Shown here in pieces: positions 34,497 to 44,613 of a stretch of DNA of 64,000 nt; position 1 is the first letter of the stretch, and every line of letters starts with the position of its first letter. The stretch comes from Halovenus aranensis (GTDB lineage: Archaea; Halobacteriota; Halobacteria; Halobacteriales; Haloarculaceae), in contig NZ_FNFC01000006.1 of NCBI RefSeq assembly GCF_900100385.1, forward strand, positions 124,001 to 188,000, given 5' to 3'. A program made the position numbers and the translations under genes. The notes beneath the pieces were generated by a model, which did no database searches, was not told the DNA's origin, and worked only from the letters and a program-made list of their open reading frames with translations.

Positions 34497-37400
34497 ATGA
34501 CTACCCCACAGGACAGGCCGGGTAAACACGGGGCTGGCGACAGACAACAGGCGGGGCTTGCCTCGCCGGATGACGAACGCTCGAACTGCGGTGTCGGCTG
34601 TATCGTCGACCTCGATTGCGACCCGTCTCACGAGACTGTTACTGACGCGATAACCCTTCTCGAAAATCTCGAACACCGCGGTACTACCGGTGCAGAGCCA
34701 GACACCGGGAACGGGGCCGGGCTTATGGTCGGCCGACCAGACGAGTTCTTCCGGGCAGTGCTCGACGTGAACCTACCCGAGGAGTTCGCCGTCGGGACTA
34801 TCTTCATGCCGACCGACGACCAGCGGCAGGCAGAACTCGAAGGCATCGTGACCGACGCCCTCGACGAGTACGGTCTCGATGTCCTGTGTTGGCGCTCAGT
34901 GCCGACCAACAACGACGGACTCGGGAAGACCGCACTGGAGTCGGAACCGGCTGTCGTACAGGTGTTCGTTGCACCGTCCGAGCATGCTGACCTCGCCGAA
35001 CGGTTCGCCGACAGCAGCGAAACTGACCGGGCGTGTCGTGGGTTCGACCGGGCGCTGTATGTCGCCCGCCGTGCAATCGAGAACCGCACGGGACGGCCGG
35101 ACTGCGACGACCCGTTCTATATCCTCTCGCTGGACCGGCGTCGGGTGGTCTACAAGGGACTGCTGAAGGGGTCCCAGCTTGCGGATTACTTTCCGGACCT
35201 CCGCGACCCACGGTTCCAGAGCCACGTCGCGCTCGTCCACGCCCGGTTCTCGACGAACACACTGGGGCGGTGGCACCTCGCACACCCGTTTCGGAACATC
35301 GTCCACAACGGGGAATTCAACACGATACAGGGCAACATCAACTGGATGCGTGCAAGGGAGAACGACCTGGCTCACGCCGGATTCGGCGCGGACATCGAGA
35401 CAGTCACGCCGATTATCGACGACCCGGGGCAATCTGACACCGCGAGCGTCGACAACGCACTCGAACTCCTCGTCCAGGGCGGGCGAGAGCTACCCCACGC
35501 TCTCCGGATGCTCGTTCCAGAGGCCTTCCGCGAGGACGAGCGCATGGACGAGGCCAGACGGGCGTTCTACGACTACCACGCGTCACTCCTCGAACCGTGG
35601 GACGGTCCGGCGCTCGTCATCGGGTTCGACGGCGACCAGGTGGCGGCAGTCTTGGACCGGAACGGTCTCCGTCCGTGCCGGTACGAGGTCACGGCTGACA
35701 ACCGACTGCTCTTGGGAAGCGAGGCAGGCGCACTCCCGACCAAGCCCGCACAGGTCGAGAGCCGCAACCGTCTCCAACCGGGAGAGTTGTTCGTTGCGGA
35801 CATCGAGAGCGGTCAAATCGTCTCTGACGATGCCGTCTTTGACGAGCTAACCGACGAGCAGTACGGCCAGTGGGTCGAGACAGAACAACAGTCCCTGAAG
35901 ACGCTCGTAAACGAGTGTGACGCTGTCGATGGGGACAGCACTGACCCCTCGCCAAACTCACACCGGGACACCGACGCGCCAATCCGTGCCTTCCAGGCGG
36001 CCTTTGGCTATACCACGGACTCGCTGAATCACCTCCTACAGCCGATGGCCGAAGACGGTACAGACCCGGTCGGGTCGATGGGTGACGATACGCCGCTGTC
36101 GGTCCTCGCCGAGGTGGAGCGGCCGCTGTTTTCGTACTTCAAACAGCTGTTTGCGCAGGTATCGAATCCGCCGATTGATTACATCCGCGAGGAACTGGTC
36201 ACGTCACTGGAGAGTCGGCTCGGGCCACAGCGCAACCTCCTCGCCGAGACGCCCGCACACGCCAGGCAAATCGTCGCCGACTCGCCGGTCATCACGGACG
36301 AGCAGGCACGCACACTGAGAGGGCTCGACGCCACAACGGCCCACTCCTCTGTTGTCCTCGACGCGACGTTCGGCGCTGACACGTCGCTGGAATCGGCACT
36401 CGAACGGCTCCGGGACGAGGCCGCGGCCGCTATCGACCAGGGGGCCGATGTCGTCGTCCTCTCGAATCGCCAGGTCGGCCGAGAGTGGCGTCCGATTCCG
36501 AGTCTGCTGGCGACGGGTGCGGTCCACCACCATCTCGTCAGGCAGGGACTCAGGAGCCGCGCCGGCCTCGTTGTCGAGGCGGGCGACGTTCACGAGGTCC
36601 ACCATCTCGCGGCGGTCGTCGGGTACGGCGCCGGTGCCGTCTACCCGTATCTCGCATACGATTCTATCGTCGATACGGTGGCTGGCCCCGACGGTGCCGA
36701 CGAAGAGGACGCTCTCGCCGCGTACAGACACGCACTCGAAGACGGGCTCTTGAAGACGATGGCGAAGATGGGTATCTCGACCGTCGAGTCCTACCAGGGG
36801 GCACAGATTTTCGAGGCTGTCGGACTCGACTCCACACTCGTCGAGGAGTACTTCACTGGCACCGAGATACGAACCGAGGGAATCGGGCTGGATATACTTG
36901 AGGACCGAATCCATGCGCGCCACACGATGGCGTTCGGTGGTGACCCGGAATTAGAGACTATCGGCGAGTACGAGAACCGGTCGTCCGGGCTGCGCCACGG
37001 CTGGAATCCGAAGACAGTCGGGACCCTCCAGCAAGCAGTACGTCACGATGACTACGAGACGTACGGTGAGTTTACAGCCAGAGCCAACGCCACTGGTGAA
37101 GACGCAGAGACGCTTCGCGGACTGCTCGCCTTTGACTCGCCGCGTGAGCCGATTCCGGTCGAGGAAGTCGAGTCGGTCGAATCTATCGTCGAACGGTTCT
37201 CGACGGCCGCGATGAGCCTGGGGAGTCTCTCGCCAGAGGCTCACGAGAACAACTCGGTCGCTATGAGCCGGTTGGGTGGGAAATCCAACACCGGTGAAGG
37301 TGGCGAACCACCCGAACGGTTCGGGACGGAACGCGAGTGCTCGGTCAAACAGGTCGCGTCCGGCCGGTTCGGGGTCACGGCGGCGTATCTGGCGTCGGCA

Positions 37401-39119
37401 GACGAACTCCAGATAAAGATGGCCCAGGGGTCAAAGCCCGGTGAAGGCGGTCATCTCCCCGGAGAGAAGGTAAACGAAATGATTGCTGACGTGCGGTGTT
37501 CCACCCCCGGCGTGGGACTCATCTCGCCGCCGCCACAGCACGACATCTACTCGATTGAAGACCTGAAACAGCTCATCTTCGACCTGAAGGCGGCAAATCC
37601 AGACGCCGATGTCAACGTCAAACTGGTCTCAGAGGCAGGCATCGGAACGATTGCTGCCGGTGTCGCCAAGGCGAACGCTGATGTAGTCCACATCTCCGGT
37701 CACTCCGGCGGGACCGGTGCCTCCCCGAAGACTTCGATAAAGAACGCGGGTCTCCCCTGGGAGCTCGGACTTGCTGAGGCAAACCAGCTGCTGTCCGCGA
37801 CTGGACTCCGGGACAGAATCAGGATAAGCGTCGATGGTGGACTCAAAACGGGCCGGGACGTTGCGGTGGCAGCCGCTCTCGGTGCCGAGGAGTACGTCTT
37901 CGGGACGGCTTCGCTGGTCACCTCCGGCTGTGTGATGGCCCGCCAATGCCACGAAAACACCTGTCCTGTCGGTGTTGCGACCCAGCGGGAGGACCTCCGC
38001 GAGCGGTTCCCCGGCGAGCCCGAGCACGTCATCAACTACATGACGTTCATCGCGCGGGAACTTCGAGAGATTCTGGCAGCCCTCGGCGTCCGGACCGTCG
38101 ACGACCTCGTCGGCCGGCCAGAGTTTCTCACTCAGCGAGACGTGGACCACGAGACTGCACAGCACCTCGACCTCTCGGGACTGCTTGCCGAACCTGACGG
38201 TGACAGTCGCCGGAAGGTCCGCGAACAGGCCCACGAGGAAATCGACGACCTGCTCGACTGGGACCTGCTCAACGCTGCCCAGCGGGCAATCGAGACCGGC
38301 CGACCGACCACCATCGAGGCGGCGATTTCGAACCGCGACCGGGCAGTCGGTGCCATGCTCTCGAACCGCGTCGTCTCCGAGCACGGCGGTGACGGTCTCC
38401 CCGAGGGGACGATTACCTGCCAGTTCGAGGGCGTTGCTGGCCAGAGTTTCGGTGCCTTCCTCGCTTCCGGCGTGGCGCTCGAACTCGACGGCGTCGCGAA
38501 TGACTACGTCGGGAAAGGGCTCTCCGGCGGCCGGATTGTCATCGACACGCCGGATGCGGCCGGATACGACCCCGCCGAAAACGTCGTCGCCGGCAACGTC
38601 TGTCTCTACGGCGCGACCGACGGCGAACTCTACGTCAACGGCGTCGCCGGCGAACGCTTTGCGGTCCGCAACTCCGGCGTGACGGCCGTCGTTGAGGGCG
38701 TCGGCGACCACGGCTGTGAGTACATGACTGGCGGCGTCGTGGCCGTTCTCGGCGAGACGGGACGCAACTTCGCCGCCGGCATGTCTGGCGGTATCGCGTA
38801 CGTCTACGACCCCAACGACGAGTTCGAAGAGCGAGTCAACGGCGAGATGGTCAGCGTCGACAAGACCCTCGATTACGGCGACCGGGCGCTGCTCCGGCGT
38901 CTCGTCGAGAATCACCACGAGTACACCGACAGCGAGCGCGCGGCGGCGGTTCTCGACGACTGGACGGCAGCGCTCGATGACTTCGTTCGTGTCCTTCCTG
39001 ACGCCTACGCCGAGGTCATTGACAGCGGTCGGGGAACCGATGTCCGCGACGACCCGCCCTCGCCGGCAAAGCGCGTCTATTCCGAAGGGTCTGGCCGAGC
39101 AGTGTCGAGCGACGACTGA
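34497..39119 (+). CDS. gltB: Glutamate synthase large subunit
   Basis: This 1540-residue enzyme transfers the amide of glutamine to 2-oxoglutarate. The Ntn-glutaminase nucleophile is Cys31 in ERSNCGVGC, implying removal of 30 residues. Further signatures are FSTNTLGRWHLAHPFRNI and NGEFNTIQGNINWM. The FMN/Fe-S synthase domain has GGKSNTGEGGEPPERF, MAQGSKPGEGGHLPG, ISGHSGGTGASPKTSIKNAG and CVMARQCHENTCPVGVATQ for the [3Fe-4S] cluster. A C-terminal GXGXG domain follows (EGVGDHGCEYMTGG). No gltD small subunit is adjacent, so ferredoxin may be the electron donor. It lies just after the Amt-P-II gene. Confidence 0.95.
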   Translation: MTTPQDRPGKHGAGDRQQAGLASPDDERSNCGVGCIVDLDCDPSHETVTDAITLLENLEHRGTTGAEPDTGNGAGLMVGRPDEFFRAVLDVNLPEEFAVGTIFMPTDDQRQAELEGIVTDALDEYGLDVLCWRSVPTNNDGLGKTALESEPAVVQVFVAPSEHADLAERFADSSETDRACRGFDRALYVARRAIENRTGRPDCDDPFYILSLDRRRVVYKGLLKGSQLADYFPDLRDPRFQSHVALVHARFSTNTLGRWHLAHPFRNIVHNGEFNTIQGNINWMRARENDLAHAGFGADIETVTPIIDDPGQSDTASVDNALELLVQGGRELPHALRMLVPEAFREDERMDEARRAFYDYHASLLEPWDGPALVIGFDGDQVAAVLDRNGLRPCRYEVTADNRLLLGSEAGALPTKPAQVESRNRLQPGELFVADIESGQIVSDDAVFDELTDEQYGQWVETEQQSLKTLVNECDAVDGDSTDPSPNSHRDTDAPIRAFQAAFGYTTDSLNHLLQPMAEDGTDPVGSMGDDTPLSVLAEVERPLFSYFKQLFAQVSNPPIDYIREELVTSLESRLGPQRNLLAETPAHARQIVADSPVITDEQARTLRGLDATTAHSSVVLDATFGADTSLESALERLRDEAAAAIDQGADVVVLSNRQVGREWRPIPSLLATGAVHHHLVRQGLRSRAGLVVEAGDVHEVHHLAAVVGYGAGAVYPYLAYDSIVDTVAGPDGADEEDALAAYRHALEDGLLKTMAKMGISTVESYQGAQIFEAVGLDSTLVEEYFTGTEIRTEGIGLDILEDRIHARHTMAFGGDPELETIGEYENRSSGLRHGWNPKTVGTLQQAVRHDDYETYGEFTARANATGEDAETLRGLLAFDSPREPIPVEEVESVESIVERFSTAAMSLGSLSPEAHENNSVAMSRLGGKSNTGEGGEPPERFGTERECSVKQVASGRFGVTAAYLASADELQIKMAQGSKPGEGGHLPGEKVNEMIADVRCSTPGVGLISPPPQHDIYSIEDLKQLIFDLKAANPDADVNVKLVSEAGIGTIAAGVAKANADVVHISGHSGGTGASPKTSIKNAGLPWELGLAEANQLLSATGLRDRIRISVDGGLKTGRDVAVAAALGAEEYVFGTASLVTSGCVMARQCHENTCPVGVATQREDLRERFPGEPEHVINYMTFIARELREILAALGVRTVDDLVGRPEFLTQRDVDHETAQHLDLSGLLAEPDGDSRRKVREQAHEEIDDLLDWDLLNAAQRAIETGRPTTIEAAISNRDRAVGAMLSNRVVSEHGGDGLPEGTITCQFEGVAGQSFGAFLASGVALELDGVANDYVGKGLSGGRIVIDTPDAAGYDPAENVVAGNVCLYGATDGELYVNGVAGERFAVRNSGVTAVVEGVGDHGCEYMTGGVVAVLGETGRNFAAGMSGGIAYVYDPNDEFEERVNGEMVSVDKTLDYGDRALLRRLVENHHEYTDSERAAAVLDDWTAALDDFVRVLPDAYAEVIDSGRGTDVRDDPPSPAKRVYSEGSGRAVSSDD

Positions 39120-39173
39120 GCACCGATAGGGGGCGGTCTCACTGCACCGACCAGCGGCTTCTGGAGAGGCCGG

Positions 39174-39959
39174 CTAGATGTCCCGTTGTCTGAACAGGAC
39201 GAGACACACGGCGAGCAAACACAGAAACGCACCTAACAGCACGCCGCTTCCCGTGATTCCGTAGCTCCCGTCGACGAGAATCTCGGTCGGCTGGTAGTAG
39301 TTCGTCGGACTCAGATACCGGAGCACCCCGAAGTCGGTACTGGTTCCGACGACCGACTCGACGAGAAAGAGGACGAACACGACGCCGACAGCCGCCCGCT
39401 CGGCGACTGCGGCCCGGTCGACAGCGACCGACAACGCGACGCCGATTGCCGCACAGACGAGCAGATACGGCACCGAGAACAGATGGACGAAAAAGAGGTC
39501 AGTCGCGTCGACGGATTCGCCGATAGCTGTGACGAGCGCGTAGAGTACGCCCGCGGTGACGACATTGACCACGACAATCGGCAGCAAAAGCGAGGCGAAC
39601 TTCTCGACCAGCAGCCGCGACCGAGAGAGGGGAAACGAGAGCAACAACTCCATCCGCTCGCTCTCGATATCGCCGGCAATCAGGCCGCCGCCCGTGTACG
39701 CGAAATACAGCCCCAGTCCGAGCAGCCACACGAAGTTGAAAATCTGTGCGCTCAGGAACCCTTCGACTGTCGAGAGTGCCTCGATTCCGAACGCGTCTCT
39801 GAGCGCGGCCGGTGCTTCGCTGACGAGTTCCTCGTATTCGACGCCGTCGAGTGCCGAAAAATACCAGACGACAAACGCACTGTAGAGCGAGATAGCGACC
39901 GTCAACACTGCTGTTTCCCTCCGCCGTCGTGCCGTCTCGTACCGGGCGGTCTCAAGCAT
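39174..39959 (-). CDS. ABC-2 type transporter permease
   Basis: The 261-residue protein has about six membrane helices: ETAVLTVAISLYSAFVVWYF, FNFVWLLGLGLYFAYTGGG, LLLPIVVVNVVTAGVLYALV, SVPYLLVCAAIGVALSVAV, AAVGVVFVLFLVESVVG and SGVLLGAFLCLLAVCLVLF. The cytosolic loop SERMELLLSFPLSRSRLLVEKF is typical of NosY/ABC-2 permeases. Its start overlaps the stop of the ATPase gene by 8 bp, so they form one unit. Substrate is not determinable; such pairs often export hydrophobic compounds or ions. Confidence 0.87.
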   Translation of the reverse strand: MLETARYETARRRRETAVLTVAISLYSAFVVWYFSALDGVEYEELVSEAPAALRDAFGIEALSTVEGFLSAQIFNFVWLLGLGLYFAYTGGGLIAGDIESERMELLLSFPLSRSRLLVEKFASLLLPIVVVNVVTAGVLYALVTAIGESVDATDLFFVHLFSVPYLLVCAAIGVALSVAVDRAAVAERAAVGVVFVLFLVESVVGTSTDFGVLRYLSPTNYYQPTEILVDGSYGITGSGVLLGAFLCLLAVCLVLFRQRDI

Positions 39960-40857
39960 GCATCTCGCCCTCCCCGGTCGCGCCTGACCCGTAGTAATGG
40001 AGGAAGATGTCCTCTAGCGGCGGCTCGCTGATGTCTATATCGCGAATGTCTGCGGACGCGAGTTCGTCGAGCAGTCTATCGTACTCGCCAGTATAGACGA
40101 ACTGAATACCGTCTGGCAGGTGTGTAACGTCGACGACTCCGTCGAGGTCTGCCAGGGCAGTGGTCTGGTCCGAGTCCATCTGTACCCGGACGCGCTTGCC
40201 GCCGCGACGCAGGAGCGTCTCTACGTCTTCGAGCGCGACGAGTTCGCCATCCCGGAGAATCCCGACTCGGTCACAAACACGTCTGACTTCGCTCAGGACG
40301 TGTGAAGAGAAGAAAACCGTCGTTCCCCGCTCGCGCTCTTGGCGGACGAACTCGTTGAACTCCTCCTGTTTGAGCGGGTCGAGCCCCGAGGTTGGCTCGT
40401 CCAGTATCACGAGGTCAGGGTCGTGCATGAACGCCTGGATGATGCCCAGCATGCGCTCGTTTCCGCTCGAATACTCGCGTACCGGGCGTTCGAGGGGCGG
40501 CGTAAATATCTCACAGAGCCTGTCACGCCGTTCGCCGCCTTTTATTGACTCGTGGTAGTCGAGCACCGTTTCGCCGGTCACACCCGGGTCGAACCCGAGC
40601 GTCGCCGGCAGATAGCCGATACGCGCTTTGGCATCCACGAGTGCCTGCTCGTCTTCGACATCTGCGCCGAGAACTGCCGCGGTCCCCGCTGTCGGCGTCA
40701 GCAATCCGAGTAACGTCCTGATGGTGGTGGTCTTTCCGGCACCGTTCGGCCCCAGAAAGCCGAAGACTTCACCCGGCCCGACCTCGAAGCTGACAGCGTC
40801 GAGAGCACGGACCGCTCCGAATTCTTTTGTGACCTCCTCTACCTCGATAACTGACAT
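39952..40857 (-). CDS. ABC transporter ATP-binding protein
   Basis: The product has 301 residues from the ATG at 40857 (MSVIEVEEVTKEFG). It shows Walker A GPNGAGKTTTIRTLLGL, a Q-loop area, the signature YSSGNERMLGIIQAF (a variant of LSGGQ), Walker B DLVILDEPTSGLDPL and the switch His in VFFSSHVLSEV. A C-terminal domain of about 85 residues follows, with GGKRVRVQMDSDQTTALADL. This is the CcmA/DrrA group that pairs with ABC-2 permeases. Upstream in-frame codons to 40971 are not family-like. Confidence 0.92.
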   Translation of the reverse strand: MSVIEVEEVTKEFGAVRALDAVSFEVGPGEVFGFLGPNGAGKTTTIRTLLGLLTPTAGTAAVLGADVEDEQALVDAKARIGYLPATLGFDPGVTGETVLDYHESIKGGERRDRLCEIFTPPLERPVREYSSGNERMLGIIQAFMHDPDLVILDEPTSGLDPLKQEEFNEFVRQERERGTTVFFSSHVLSEVRRVCDRVGILRDGELVALEDVETLLRRGGKRVRVQMDSDQTTALADLDGVVDVTHLPDGIQFVYTGEYDRLLDELASADIRDIDISEPPLEDIFLHYYGSGATGEGEMHA

Positions 40858-41150
40858 GCCTTCTACGTCTCTCGGCGGACTAATAGTCTCTCCGGCCACC
40901 CTCGGACCGACACACCACTCGGCTCGAAATTTATCCCCCTGTGCCTCTCCTCTGGACGACCGTACCCACACACTGCAGCGCGACAGTTCGTGATATCCCT
41001 CCGCGCAGGCCAGCTATCTCAACCCTCTCTGGACGGTAAGACGGCTGTTCGGTCGGCAGTCGGGGAAAATAGTGGGCTTTTACGTGTTGAGCAAGTAACA
41101 CACTCAAGCGATGCCAAGGCGACGCCATTTTGCGAGGCGGAGGGTAGCGC

Positions 41151-43808
41151 ATGAGTAACATTCCGACGCGGCTTGCAGACGCGTTGACGACGTACAGCAA
41201 GACAGTCATCCTCGTCGTCTTCGTGCTAACTGTCGCGATTGGCGCGGGGATGGGACAGGTAGAACAGCAGTCAGACACAGAGCAGTTCGAGAGTGACTCT
41301 CCTGCGGCAGACGCACAGGCCTACATCGAGGGGAACTTCACGTCTGACGACGGTAACGACGAAGCGCTCGTCCAAGTCATCCAGCGTGGGGACAACGTTC
41401 TCACGAAGGAGTCGATACTGGAGTCGCTGTCGTTCCAACAAGAGATACAGGAAAGGGAGACGATTCGTCGGACGTTCACCGCGGAGCGGCCGGTCTTTGG
41501 CTACGCGAACGTCGTCGCGACTGCGGCGTTGCGCGCAGACCAGTCCGACGGTGACGGGGGCGACGGACGGCCGACGCTTGCCGAGCAGCGCGCGGCGATA
41601 GAGGCACTCGAGGAGGAAGAACTCGAAGCTATCGTCACTGACGTGTTCGGCCCGGACGGAAACCCGCGGTATCTGAGCTTCATGCCGGCGTCTTACGAGC
41701 CTGGGTCGACGACTTCCCAGGCCGGGAGTACTCTCGTCAGGCAGGCTATCAACGTCGAGGTCCAGAACCCGAACTCGTTCCCCGAGCCCCTCACGGAGGC
41801 ACAACTCGAAATCAGAGAGATTGCCCAAGACCGGAGTACGCAGTACTCTATCTTTGGCTTCGGCATCCTGAACGAGGAAATTAGCCAGTCTCTCGGTGAC
41901 AGCGGGGCGCTCGTCGGTCCGCTGGCGCTGTTGTTCGTCGTCGTCGCACTGACAGTTGCCTACCGCGACCTGCTAGATATCATTCTCGGCGTCGTCGGGA
42001 TTATCGGTGTGCTGGTGTGGACGTTTGGCTTCATGGGGTGGGCGAACATCTCGTTCAACCAGCTTCTGTTATCCGTCCCGGTTCTCCTTATCGGACTCTC
42101 GATTGACTACGCGATTCACGTGTTCATGCGCTACCGGGAGCAGCGTGCAGCGGGCGAGGACGATATCGGGATTCGACGCTCGATGTCGCTCGCGCTCGCC
42201 GGTGTCGGCGCGGCCCTAGTGTGGGTGACGGTGACCGCCGCAATCGGCTTCCTCGCGAACCTGACCAGCCCAATCGGACCGCTACAGGACTTCGGTATCG
42301 TGAGTTCTGTCGGCGTCGTCGCCGCGCTCGTCATCTTCGGCGCGCTGATGCCGGCAGTCAAAATCGAACTCGACGGGTTCCTCGAAGCCCGTGGAATCGA
42401 CCGACAGAAACGTGCCTTCGGCACGGGTGGGTCCGCGTTTGGCCGCGTGCTGAGTGGCGGCGTTGCGGCGGCTCGCCGGTTCCCGGTCGCAGTCGTCGTG
42501 TTCGCACTGTTGCTCTCGCTTGCCGGCGCTTACGGCGCGACACAGGTCGATACGAGCTTCGACGAGACCGATTTCCTCGCTGACAGCCCGCCGGAGTGGA
42601 CCCAGAATCTGCCCGGTCCGATGGCCCCTGGCACCTACCAGATTAACGAGGACCTCGAGTTCATCGGCGAGAACTACCAGCAAGAAGACAACGAGGCGGA
42701 GGTACTGATACGTGGCGACGTGACGAACGAGCAGACCCTCCGATGGCTCGCACAGGCCAGTGAGCAGGCCGGCGGCCTCGATACGGTCTTTGTGGGGCCG
42801 AACGGGGCTGACATCACATCGCCGCTCTCGTTGATGCAACGAACGGCCGCGCGCGGCACAGAGGCCGCAGCTATTCCCGCCGCCGAGCGGACCGACCAGC
42901 AGACTGCCCTGGCCGAGTTCGCACAGGCCTACGACCAGGCGGCCGGTGAAGACGGCGTCCCCGAGGGCAACGTCGAACGGCTGTACGACCTCTTGCTCAC
43001 GGCGAACCCGCAGGCGTCACAGTTCGTCTACAACGCTGACGGTGAGTATCAGGCGATTCGGCTTCAGTTCGGCGTCACCGGTAACGCCAGAATCGGCGAG
43101 ATAGCTGACGACAACAAAGACGTTGCGACGACCGTCGAATCGGCGAGTGGCGGTACCCTCACGGCGACGCCCGCAGGTGACCAGGTTGTCTTCGATAAGG
43201 TCCAGCAAGACCTGCTCGATACGGTTATCCAAGGGTTGTTGATTACGCTCGTCGCCGTCTTCATCTTCCTCTCGCTTGCTTACCGGCTGACGGGCAATCC
43301 GGCATCGCTCGGATTCGTGACGCTCGTTCCCGTGGCGCTTGCGGTAACGTGGATTCTCGGCTCGATGTGGCTTCTGGAGATTCCGTTTAACACGCTCACC
43401 GGGACGATTACCTCACTGACCGTCGGTCTCGGTATCGCCTACAGCATCCACATCAGCTCGCGGTACGAACTCGAACTCCGCAGGCGCGGTGACGTGTGGG
43501 ACGCGATGGAGACAACTGTGACCGGCACCGGCGGTGCGTTGCTCGGCAGCGCCGCGACGACCGTCGGCGGATTCGGGACGCTCGCCGTCGCAATTCTGCC
43601 GATTCTCCAGCAGTTCGGCATCATCACCGGCCTCACGATTATCTACGCGTTCCTCGCGAGCGTCTTCGTGTTGCCGTCGATGCTCGTCCTCTGGACGCGG
43701 TATTTCGGTCCCTCGGGCTATTTCCCCGGTGACGACAACCCTCCGGGCGAGAGTCACGCCGAGAGTGACGAACAGCCGGCCGTCGACGCAGAAGGCGACG
43801 CGTCGTAA
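41151..43808 (+). CDS. RND-superfamily (MMPL-type) membrane exporter
   Basis: The 885-residue protein is a tandem duplication: each half has one helix, a large extracellular loop and a group of helices. The first half has TVILVVFVLTVAIGAGMG then LLFVVVALTVAYRDLLD, PVLLIGLSIDYAIHVFMRYRE with the conserved GLSIDY Asp, and SMSLALAGVGAALVWVTVTAAIG. The second repeats this with GLLITLVAVFIFLSLAY, LTVGLGIAYSIHISSRYELE and GGALLGSAATTVGGFG. In the second half the usual Asp of the G-x-x-x-D motif is Ala. Substrate is unknown; archaeal relatives are proposed to move lipids or hydrophobic compounds. Confidence 0.9.
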   Translation: MSNIPTRLADALTTYSKTVILVVFVLTVAIGAGMGQVEQQSDTEQFESDSPAADAQAYIEGNFTSDDGNDEALVQVIQRGDNVLTKESILESLSFQQEIQERETIRRTFTAERPVFGYANVVATAALRADQSDGDGGDGRPTLAEQRAAIEALEEEELEAIVTDVFGPDGNPRYLSFMPASYEPGSTTSQAGSTLVRQAINVEVQNPNSFPEPLTEAQLEIREIAQDRSTQYSIFGFGILNEEISQSLGDSGALVGPLALLFVVVALTVAYRDLLDIILGVVGIIGVLVWTFGFMGWANISFNQLLLSVPVLLIGLSIDYAIHVFMRYREQRAAGEDDIGIRRSMSLALAGVGAALVWVTVTAAIGFLANLTSPIGPLQDFGIVSSVGVVAALVIFGALMPAVKIELDGFLEARGIDRQKRAFGTGGSAFGRVLSGGVAAARRFPVAVVVFALLLSLAGAYGATQVDTSFDETDFLADSPPEWTQNLPGPMAPGTYQINEDLEFIGENYQQEDNEAEVLIRGDVTNEQTLRWLAQASEQAGGLDTVFVGPNGADITSPLSLMQRTAARGTEAAAIPAAERTDQQTALAEFAQAYDQAAGEDGVPEGNVERLYDLLLTANPQASQFVYNADGEYQAIRLQFGVTGNARIGEIADDNKDVATTVESASGGTLTATPAGDQVVFDKVQQDLLDTVIQGLLITLVAVFIFLSLAYRLTGNPASLGFVTLVPVALAVTWILGSMWLLEIPFNTLTGTITSLTVGLGIAYSIHISSRYELELRRRGDVWDAMETTVTGTGGALLGSAATTVGGFGTLAVAILPILQQFGIITGLTIIYAFLASVFVLPSMLVLWTRYFGPSGYFPGDDNPPGESHAESDEQPAVDAEGDAS

Positions 43809-43918
43809 ACGCACGGTCCGGCGGTAGGTTTCTGTTGCTGTGGCTACTAGAAGAAAACGATGACCGGTAGTGAAACGAATCGAGCGACAGGCACTCTGAC
43901 AGTGCGGGATAACAACTG

Positions 43919-44590
43919 ATGGCAGTCCAACTCGACGACGACGGCGCAGTATGGGCGCTCGACCTCGGGATGGTGAACGCCTATCTGGTCGACGACGGCA
44001 CAGTGACTCTCGTCGATGCCGGCACTCCCGGAGCCGAGACACTCGAACGAGAACTCGGGGAGGCAGGCTACAACACAGACGAACTCGACCGAATACTCGT
44101 CACGCACTATGATTTCGACCACGTCGGTGGCCTCGCCGCCCTCGGCTCGACCGCACCAATCTACGCGATGGAGCCCGACGCGAGCTTGCTGGACGGTACA
44201 GACCGACCTACCGTCCTCAGCAAAAAAGGCGCGTTCCAGCGTGTCGCCGCCGTCTTCCAGCGTCCGCCCGGAACCGGCGTCAGTCGAATCGAGGACGGCG
44301 AGACGGTCGGCGGATTCACAGCCTACCACACCCCGGGACATACGCCAGGACACACTGCCTTTCACCATGGACACCTCGGGGTGGCGATGCTCGGTGACCT
44401 GGTGACCGGTGACGGCAACACGCTGGGGACGCCACCGTGGCCGCTTGCCGCGAGTAACAGGCAAAACGACGGGAGCATTCAGGCGCTGGCGAGTCGAGAC
44501 CTGTCGTTCGATATCGCGTGTATGGGCCACGGTGACCCAGTTACAGACCGCGGCGACGACGAACTCGACGCGCTCGCCGCCAGTCTATAG
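43919..44590 (+). CDS. Metallo-beta-lactamase-fold hydrolase
   Basis: The 223-residue protein has the MBL metal motif in modified form: THYDFDHVGGLAAL (H-x-x-x-D-H with Tyr at the usual second His), then the His of YHTPGHTPGHTAFHHGH, the Asp of MLGDLVTGDG and a C-terminal His in CMGHGDPV. One or two metals should bind. It starts just 110 bp after the exporter gene. Family members include glyoxalase II-like, lactonase and unknown hydrolases, so the substrate is unassigned. Confidence 0.87.
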   Translation: MAVQLDDDGAVWALDLGMVNAYLVDDGTVTLVDAGTPGAETLERELGEAGYNTDELDRILVTHYDFDHVGGLAALGSTAPIYAMEPDASLLDGTDRPTVLSKKGAFQRVAAVFQRPPGTGVSRIEDGETVGGFTAYHTPGHTPGHTAFHHGHLGVAMLGDLVTGDGNTLGTPPWPLAASNRQNDGSIQALASRDLSFDIACMGHGDPVTDRGDDELDALAASL

Positions 44591-44613
44591 ACGGGACTCG
44601 TCGGGCAGACGCT

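Noticed and set aside
37629-38918. Minus-strand frame of 429 codons inside gltB
   Set aside because: Antisense shadow; the glutamate synthase motifs are on the plus strand.
41050-41150. Imperfect inverted words (GTGTT/AACAC, TTGAG/CTCAA) before the RND exporter gene
   Set aside because: Arms of five bases are expected by chance in a region of this length.
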